From: Favolaschia claudopus
Taxonomy: Eukaryota; Basidiomycota; Agaricomycetes; Agaricales; Mycenaceae
Assembly: GCA_037176885.1 (NCBI GenBank)
Contig: JAWWNJ010000009.1
Coordinates: 2,666,001-2,730,000 of the forward strand
Length of the DNA stretch: 64,000 bases
Direction of reading: 5' to 3'
The notes under the pieces are model-generated. The model saw only the letters and a list, made by a program, of their open reading frames with translations. It was not told the origin of the DNA and ran no database searches. A program made the position numbers and the translations under genes. Shown here piece by piece: positions 56,469-64,000 of the stretch. Position 1 is the first letter of the stretch. Each line of letters begins with the position of its first letter.

Positions 56469-59327
56469 ATGTCAACGTCAATCAACTATGAAGTAGCTGA
56501 ACATGAGAACTTATCGATACTTGAGCTGACTCGTTGCATATACCACGATGTGCGGACGGAATTTCGTACTTGGAAACGCAGACATGCTGAACAGAAGCTC
56601 GCTTCCGCGTACTCGTCCAACTTACCCCATACTAACCAACCGTCTTTACCTCCCCCTTGTTTCCAATCCCCCCCCTCTCCTGATTTGGACATGGACTCAG
56701 AACCTAGTGCCATTGTTGGCATGCAAGTGCTAAGCTACGATTCCGATGGCAACATAATCCAATCCACAGTAACTCCAATAGAGGTTCACGATATCGTGCA
56801 ATCTTTTGCTCCCTACCCTGACTATCGATACTATTCCCCGTCTTCTCGAAACGTCAACGCGCGCATGTTGGACGAAAAATATGCCCCCTTTCATCCATTT
56901 CCGGAGGACCCGAGCTTTCCGGTCCACAAGTATTTCCGTTTCTTTAAAGGGTTGCAGTGGATAGACGACATGGTTGGGCCAGACGGTCATTTTCTTTTAA
57001 ATTTTTTGTTGATAATAACATTCATTTTCTGAGTTACAGAGGAAATCATTCAGTTCGAGGTTGTACGACGATTGCACATCGAGCATGGGGTCTCGGGAGA
57101 GGACATAGATCGTGTGTTAAAATTATATGGGGATCAAGAAAACATAGACTACCTACCTCTCCGCGACTCGCACGAGAGTGGATTGCTTTGGGCAGTCAGT
57201 CAAAGGTAGGTCTCGTATGCACTTTTTTTGACTAGACCGATTCCTGCAACACCGCACAGAGATCAGCCAGACGTTATCTGGCGTGATGGTTTACCGTCTT
57301 CAAGCAAGATACAAATCCCTCCGCATTTCGTTCAGAGTTCTCCTGATCCAAAAGATGATTTTTCAATCATCAACAAGAGCGTTGGAAAGTTCTGTGCTAA
57401 TTTGAACTGTATCCAAGACAACTGTGGTGTGCATGGTTTGTGTTCTTCCCGTAGCCGACGTTCGAAGATTACTGACCAAACCATCAAGTAAGTCATGAAT
57501 GGGAACTCCAGACACCGTCCTTTCGCACGAAGCGACCGCGCTACGCAAGCAAGCAGCTCAAGGCACTCGTTGACGAACCATGCGACAACGAATGCTTTTC
57601 CCTGTTTGCTGAAGACTCAATGGTAGGGTCTGTTGTCTTGTATCTTTTGAATACATCTTAAGCTGTTACTCGAGGATGATGATAGCCTGGATGCATTGCC
57701 GACCACTTACCGTACTGTTCTCATTAGCACACTCAAGGTTGAGCCGGACATGCTGCCCTGCGATTTAGCGGTGATATGCGAGATGACATGCTTGAATGTA
57801 AGTTTTTTCTTGTGCATTCAAAAACATGCCCGATGGAAGTATTCTTCAACTTCTAGGTATATCGGCTAAGAAAGCAGGTGCTTGGTGACGACATGAAGAC
57901 AATGCCAGCATGTTTAAAGGAGACAACTATACTTTCTCAAGATCTCGGATCAAGGCCAGGCTTATGTTCTCACTCGGGCAAATGCTCCACCGCAACCGAC
58001 TGTCCGTGTTTTGTTTCGGGAACACGATGCGAACGAAATTGTCGGTGCGACGACAAATGTAAGCTCACAATCCAGTTTTCTACAATAGTTGAATCTCGAG
58101 CGAATTTCAGGTTTGCGGCGATTTGAGGGATGCAACTCGACCTGTGACGGGGAGGATCGGACATGCCATCCGGGCTCAAAATCTAAATGCAAGTGTGTTA
58201 AAGCAAACCGCGAATGTGACCCTGAAAAGTGTACTAAATGCAATGCACGGTACGTTTCTTGTCATTTCCCACTTGGTTAGACATGTATGTGTTGACCGAC
58301 TGGTATAGCTGTCATGAATGCATGAACACAACTTTGCAGCAAGGAGCATTTCAGGCAGGTCTTTTCAATGATATAATGGGGACTGAATATCAAGATCCGT
58401 GTAGCATATTGTGGTTAAGAAGGCCGACTACGGGCTTGGCGGATTTGCAGCCAACAGTCTGAAAAAGGGGACTTTCATTGGCGGTGTGTAACATTCCTCA
58501 TCTATTCTGCTTCACAGATACACGATACATAGAATATGTTGGAGAGCTCATCGGCGATGACCAAGCAGAGCAGCGGTGCGTTGAGTTGTACTCTAGTTTC
58601 CCTAAAGCGAAAATACTCATGAATTTCCAGACTAGTGATTCAGAAGCATACTCATTTAAATTATGTACATTGAATCTTCGTTTCTCTGCACACTGCTGAC
58701 TTGGCCCGCAGTGCTTCGGGACGAATGGAGGCGATATAATCGATGCGCAGTCGCTTGGCAATAGAACACGATTCCTCAATGATTCCCAACCAAAGAAACC
58801 GAATTGCACCGCCGCTGGTGCGTATCACCAGTTTTTTTTCACGTGCTCCATGAGTATTGAACAATTTCTCAGTTATATTAGTCAACGGCGACAAGCGGGT
58901 TGCGATCACAACTGGTGAGGGCTTGAACAATCAGTGGAAAAATGGGCTAACACCGTGTGCAGCTAAGAATGTAAACGAGGGAGATGAATTGACCTTGTCA
59001 TATGGAAAGCCATATTGGAAAGCCATGCTCTCGCAGGCAAAACACAACAAGAAGACAACACGCTCTGAAGACGATCAATCTGTAGAGTCAGTTTTAGGAC
59101 TGTTTACGTTGAAAAGCGCGGTGGCTATCGCGTCGCAATTCATCGTTGTTGAAGGGGCAGAGAACACAAGGTGGAACAAGTTCTTGGCATGTGTCGGTAG
59201 AGCGGACGAAAAGTCTCGAAGGGCTATCAAAGTGGCCGCACTGGCTGGTTGTGGAACGAAAAGAAAACATGGTGCAGATCAGGCGAAACCCAACAAACAA
59301 CGTCGAGTGGAGGGAAATTCGATTTGA
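56469..59327 (+). CDS. E(z)-like SET-domain histone lysine methyltransferase, about ten exons
   Basis: ATG 56469; exon 1 56469-56985, exon 2 57040-57205, exon 3 from 57260, then further short exons to TGA 59325-59327. All the junctions listed are GT-AG with 54-nt introns in the right phase. N-terminal conserved segments (HKYFRFFKGLQWIDDMVGPD, LPLRDSHESGLLWAVSQR) and CANLNCIQDNCGVH precede a cysteine-rich CXC-type region (57958-58250: CSTATDCPCFVSGTRC, CKCVKANRECDPEKCTKC). The SET domain (58400-59040) shows GLGGFAANSLKKGTFIG, YIEYVGELIGDDQ, GNRTRFLNDSQPKKPNC, VILVNGDKRVAI and DELTLSYGKPYW. An apparent 16-residue insert after VAITT is a 48-nt intron (GTGAGG...GTGCAG). E(z) proteins methylate H3K27 in PRC2. 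The NHS motif reads NDS and the end lacks the usual D-Y pair, so activity should not be assumed. No frameshift is needed except around 57480-57510, where the junction is unclear. Confidence 0.84.
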
Positions 59328-60095
59328 GCGTTGTGCCAATGATGTAATTGCAGATGAAACGTTGTTTATCAAGAGTGTAACAATATCTATGTTCATGTAA
59401 ATAAGACTACAAGTAAACGGGTAATGAACATCTTAGTGCACGAAATGTTGCATTGGTAACTGTAAGAGGCATCGTCCAAATAACGATACCGTGTGACAAA
59501 GGCTTCGGCTGGCTGGCACAGCCACCCATGTTGTGAGAATCACCATGTTTTGGCCAAAATGTCTCTACTGCATCCTCATTCTTTTGTCTATGCCCCATGC
59601 CCGGGCGATTGTCTATGAGCTGAAATCAATCTCGGACGCTGGCGACATATAATCACGTTTAATGGACTACTGCAGCATATCTGTTGCTATCTCTCTCTGC
59701 TGTCGGGGCCTTGGCGCATTTTTGTGGCGCATATTCCTCCAAATGAGGCATATTCCCCGACCGAATGTTCGTATGCTCTCTTCTTCCTCGCTAGCGGAAT
59801 TCGTATTTCATTGATTGCATTTCTTACCATCAGTGAAACATTGCCATTGTTATCTGCGCAAGACACCTGATACGACTAGACACCCCCATCAACTCACTTC
59901 ACTGCACCGACTGAAACTCTCCCCTCGCATTTTTCAAAATGAGCCAAAAGCGTCTGCTTTATTTCGCGATGGCATAGTATGACATACTGACTGAAATATA
60001 GAACGTCATCTGCGCAAGCCGGTTCTGAAATGAACCAACCCTCGTGCATCTCGAGACAAATACTCGCTTTTTCTCTGGCTCCTTGCCTACGTTGT
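59328..60095. other. Intergenic, nothing recognised
   Basis: No supported gene or repeat between the SET gene and the next coding run. Confidence 0.45.
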
Positions 60096-60099
60096 CACG

Positions 60100-60840
60100 G
60101 TGTTTGTGGCCATTTCCTTTAGCCCAGACACAACTGCACTCATCAAGTTTCTTGCCGCCGATGCTAAAGCAGACGTGGGGACGGCTACCATGGCTCTTGG
60201 CGTGTCCCTTGTCGAGATGTGCATTCCATTTGTATTTTTATGTATGTCTCCTTCTTTCTGCCGCTCGACCTTAGACTCAGGCCCATTACAGTGAACTACG
60301 TGTGCCCGGGCATTCCTCCCCATCGAAGACTCGCTCGGCTTGATCGCACGCACACATCCCAAATGCGACTCGACCGCTTTGTGCGCTACTTGGACCAGCA
60401 TGAACTAAATCAGGTTTTAGCCTGCCTTTGTCGATACTGGGTGCAGTGCTCAGCTGCGTCACCTTTGCATCAAGCTGAAGAACAAGTAATCGTTTCGTGG
60501 CTGCAGGGTATCAGCGATGATTCCCCACCCTCGGCGCCGCCCTTCAGTGCTAGGGCTTTCCACTCAGACTCGGACTCGGACTCGGGCTGGGAGACCGATT
60601 TCGACTCGGACTTGGACTGCGATGTCGACCTTCCCCATAAAGTCGACATCCATCTCCCCTCTTCGTTGTCATGGAGGAGGAGACACTATCCCGGCTGCCC
60701 CCACTATTCAGGCTTCTGAGTTGCCGAACGACCTCATTGACGTCTGGGAGACCGATTTCTCAGGGGCAAGGGATTGTGCACCAAGTCCCTGTTTGCCCTT
60801 GGCTTCACGAAATCTAAACCCGTGAAGCGGAAGGAAACGT
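60100..60840 (+). CDS. N-terminal part of the transposase-like orphan gene, uncertain
   Basis: Frames here carry RLDRFVRYLDQHELNQVLAC and an acidic SDSDSDSGWETDFDSD stretch (60560-60620). It is probably the 5' region of the gene that follows, but frame changes and no clear start make the structure uncertain. The phrase GGGAGACCGATTTC occurs at about 60588 and 60747, a small duplication. Confidence 0.35.
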
Positions 60841-60843
60841 CGG

Positions 60844-63800
60844 TTGCCTCCATTCCATTGCCCTCTATCTCCCACCTTCCCTGGCCTCACAGCCGAGTCA
60901 AACGCCGATATAGCGAGATATCTTGCTCACACCGCAATTCCAGGCGGCGGTGCGCCATCCCGTACCCGAATCATCGTCCAACTGTTTCCCGGCCAGGACC
61001 TCAAGATGAAAGAGTTGGATCGTGAGCAGCAGCGTATGGTGCATCGACGCGAACTCAGTTTCGAGAAGTGGAAGCTCGCGCGCTCTGTTGGGGCCGTGTT
61101 TTCGTCTCAATGTCTCCGAGAGGTCTTGACGAAGGATGGTGAGGAGGCTCAACCGTGCTCTGAATGTCAGAGCCTCCTCCGGCTCCATACCTTCCAGGTT
61201 GCCATACAGCGTGGAATGCCGACTGAGGACAACATGAAGCGTGTTCCCAAGGCGTACCAGGATCTGGAGATGGGAGCTCTGTTCGTCCAGCATCGAGGAT
61301 TGCGCGAGCTCGTGGAATTGGTAAGTCGTGCGTTTTGCTCATAACAATGTTCTGATGCTGATGTTGTGAAGGAGGATGCCCGCTCGCCTTGGCTCAAATT
61401 CGCAATCGGATGTGTTGACAGGACTTTCACGTCCGATACGCTGACTGGAATGGTGAAAGCGCTGGTCATCGAGCACAATCGGCTTCGACTGGGCAAATCA
61501 CTAAAGAACATGAGTTACGACGCTGAATTCAGTCAGTTCTGTGACGTGCTCGCTTCAACGTCACCAAAGGCGTATGAGACGTTCCGGAAACAGTTTGGTG
61601 GTCCTGGCCTTAGTAGCCAACAGTGTGCACGCTCCTCCACGTTCAGTTCTCCCTCAGCTAATTATATGGTGTTCCTTCTTGGACAAAATCGTGCGAAAAT
61701 GCCTCGATTTGAGCCCGACATCTCAGCTGCCAATATTTCGAGAGCTCGGGATGTCGTCGACAAACTCAATTACCAAGGGCCCCTTGCGCTATCTTGGGAC
61801 GACACTTCTCTCGAGGCCGCCCTCTCTGTTTATCAAAAAACGAAGGAGGCCTGCATCATTGTCGGCAGTGTTGACGGTCCCATCAACGTCAAAGAAAACG
61901 ACGATCTGGACGAACTGTTTGCAAAGGCACAGCTTCGCAAGTCTGACAAGGTTGGCGCAGCTTGATTGTTCTACCTCGTTGACACTCACAAGAACCTAGT
62001 GACGTGTATATATGCTGTCTATTCCCCTTCCGAAAATACCTGCGATCCTCATCGCCGCCATCGCTCGGGGGTCAACAGTGACTGCGCAAGATCTGTTCAA
62101 CATGCATTGGAGGCTTGCCAATCTCATGAATGCATACGGCATTCATCCCGTCTCCATGTCGTCTGATGGGGCCGAAGTTGCACGCGCAATGCAGAGGATG
62201 ATTTCACAAGCAGCACCCGAGTTCCGTCTCTATGTGATACGCAATCCCATTCCTGCTGCACCCTGAAGTTAACAATCCCTCTCTACTTCGACCACAACCC
62301 AACGATCACGCTCCAGGACTCCAAGCATGCCCTCAAGACGGCACGCAACCAAATTTACAGTGGTGCCCGGGCTCTTGTCCTCGCGTTCTTCGTTGTCTTA
62401 TTTGTACATCTCCGGAAAGTTGCCATGAATTACTTGAGCCCGCTCTTCACTCGGGATGTGGAGAAGGTGGATAAGCAAGATGACCGTGCTGCTGCGCGAG
62501 TGTTTTCGGGAAACACTCTGGAGTTTCTCTTCAAGCACCACCCAGAGCGTGTCGGGGTTGCTGTATATCTCTTTGTCATGGGAGACCTCGTCGATGCTTG
62601 GCAAAATCGAAATATATCCCACCGCGAGAGACCCAAGATGGTCCTCCGTGGGCGCTTCTTTCTCATGGCGTTGCGATCTCATATTGTCGCCCATCCCGAC
62701 TACAGCGTCCAAACTCAATTCATGTCACGGCAGTCTTTCGATATCTTTCTCACTCTTTGTGATGGTCTACTCTCGATGATGCTCGCCTATCGTCAATTTT
62801 TCCCAACGTAACCGCTTCTTCCCTGGCTTCATTCGACTGAGGTCTGCAAGCATACCTTTGGGATGGTACATCAACTCAAGAAGGACTTCAATTACTACGA
62901 TGTCCTCCAGCTTGAGCGAAAGCTTCGTGTTGTCATGATGGGTGCATTTGGCAATCTGAGCGCGGAGCAGGCCAACGAAACAGCGGCGGGATACCACCAT
63001 ACATACTTCCACGCCGATGACGTAGACTTGGCTACGTTGATGTTGTTCCCTTCCGACGAGGAGTTGCAAGAGGCATCTGAGTATGCTTTCACAGAAGTCG
63101 CACAACTCCTCAAACTGAGTGGGATTGACGCAAAAGCCATGCTGCTCATCTACAAAGAGCCGGAGCCAACGGTTCTACGTCCTGCAAACTTCCCATCATC
63201 CCGCCCGCCTTACAATTTTGTGGAGATGCTCGAGTTGTAAGAGAGCACTCCGAAAATGTCTTCCAAGGATGAAGATACATTTGAGGCATGTGAGCTAGCA
63301 ATTGCCGCTGAGTCGGTCGAAAAATTTATTGCTTTGTAAGCATTGGCTAATACTGTATTGCGGTCCACATGATTTATCTTTTCTCGCAGCACTTCTCTGC
63401 CTGATTCCACGGATGAAACTATCGAGGAGCTTCGGCTCGACACGGAGAAGCAGCTCACCATTGACCCCGTGGCTGTACGTCGTTTTAAGAGCCTATACAT
63501 GACTATGACACTAACCTGGAGTGTGCAGCCGCCACAGAGAATAGATCATCAATTGCTAACACTTACCATTGACAACAAGCTCTACACCGACGTGCTGGTC
63601 TCGGAACGCATGCATCATCAGCCCAAGTCCACTGCTAAACCCGTTCGTCAGCACGGCCGTCTTTCCGCCATCATGGTTGCTCGGACCTACGCACCAACTG
63701 GAGACAAACCTCACGCTGGACCATCCCTTCCGCAGCAGCTAATGAACAGGCTTACGGCTCTTGTTCCCGATGGCGAAGCCAGCACCACCAGCAAAGCGGC

Positions 63801-63906
63801 GGGGGTTGATCGCTACGTCCGACATGCAGCATCATGGTTGCTCGGACCAACGCTCCAACTGGAGACAGAGTTTGGCAATATTGATCATCACCCTCTCTTT
63901 TAGGTT
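60844..63906 (+). CDS. Transposase-like Agaricomycete orphan protein, with breaks
   Basis: A long coding run in a family I know only as a repeated mushroom gene. Blocks in order are NADIARYLAHTAIPGGGAPS, REQQ/MVHRRELSFEKWKLAR and CSECQSLLRLHTFQ, then VPKAYQDLEMGALFVQHRGL, an intron near 61321-61370, and SPWLKFAIGCVDRTF. After these come LALSWDDTSLEAALSVYQ, MSSDGAEVARAMQRM, DSKHALKTARN (62317-62349), VEKVDKQDDRAAARVF and PLLPWLHSTEVCKHTFG. The D-x2-H-x3-K-x2-RN string recalls the D-x-PH-x2-K-x2-RN motif of P-element/THAP9 transposases, but that link is inference. A frame change near 62265 and an in-frame TAA at 62809-62811 (within an otherwise open frame 62317-63240) break it. The C-terminal part (63240-63906) has an intron near 63337-63390. 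Confidence 0.5.
63670..63890 (+). repeat. Imperfect ~47-bp repeat inside the 3' part of the orphan gene
   Basis: CATCATGGTTGCTCGGACC is followed by near-identical text (CAACTGGAGACA) at about 63670 and again at about 63831, 161 bp apart. Confidence 0.75.
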
Positions 63907-64000
63907 TACCTCCACCTCCAACCGCTTCAAGTCGCGTTCTTGACGCGTCCTTCTTACTCAAGTCTCACTTGATCACGAAATGGCTCTACTGCAGGGGGAT

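Noticed and set aside
58917..58966. 16-residue insert in the SET domain before NEGDEL
   Set aside because: It begins GTGAGG, ends GTGCAG, has a CTAAC branch-like site, is 48 nt long and its removal gives the normal SET text. It is an intron, not a novel insertion.

Overview
This window is nuclear DNA of a filamentous basidiomycete, most likely an Agaricomycete. The evidence is short GT-AG introns (46-62 nt, often with a CTAAC-like branch site), a fungal-type phytochrome kinase gene, an E(z)-type SET gene, fragments of the fungal pentafunctional AROM gene, and several orphan protein families typical of mushroom-forming fungi. Single-copy genes are sparse. Most of the window is transposons, transposon relics and broken gene copies.

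Layout. 1-3.6 kb: Helitron Rep-helicase relic. 3.7-4.5: retroelement gag-like relic (minus). 6.1-6.9: foldback MITE with about 200-bp inverted arms, abutting a minus-strand orphan gene (6.9-8.0); a second orphan gene follows (8.1-8.8). 10.57-10.99: 160-bp tandem repeat with hairpins. 11.6-13.2: decayed AROM (shikimate pathway) copy that keeps introns. 13.2-16.7: no genes, one LTR-like start. 17.5-18.7: DIRS-like RT/RNase H relic. 19.56-20.84: intact F-box gene. 21.9-23.9: JmjC-like gene. 24.3-30.5: orphan genes, including a repeat-tailed protein and a DUF6699-like copy. 30.5-32.1: GH31 alpha-glucosidase pseudogene carrying a small hAT-type MITE. 32.4-33.8: proline/arginine-rich hypothetical gene.

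33,845-51,158 is one full-length Ty3/Gypsy-type LTR retrotransposon of 17.3 kb with 1,426/1,427-bp LTRs. Its gag-pol runs on the minus strand (49.2 to 42.3 kb). Between pol and the 3' LTR it carries about 6.3 kb of plus-strand, antisense, multi-intron genes. One of them encodes a textbook Zn(II)2Cys6 spacing and another a near-Zn2Cys6 cluster. This is the most unusual object in the window.

51.9-55.8 (minus) is a phytochrome-type hybrid histidine kinase gene. It has lost its GAF chromophore pocket in frame and has other point lesions. 56.5-59.3 (plus) is an E(z)-like SET methyltransferase gene. 60.8-63.9 (plus) is a transposase-like orphan gene with breaks.

Caution: the two LTRs differ only by nine one-base run-length changes and by no substitution I could see. 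That pattern fits residual homopolymer errors in the assembly, so isolated one-base frameshifts here should not by themselves be read as pseudogenisation. Large deletions, substitutions at key residues and insertions are more trustworthy.
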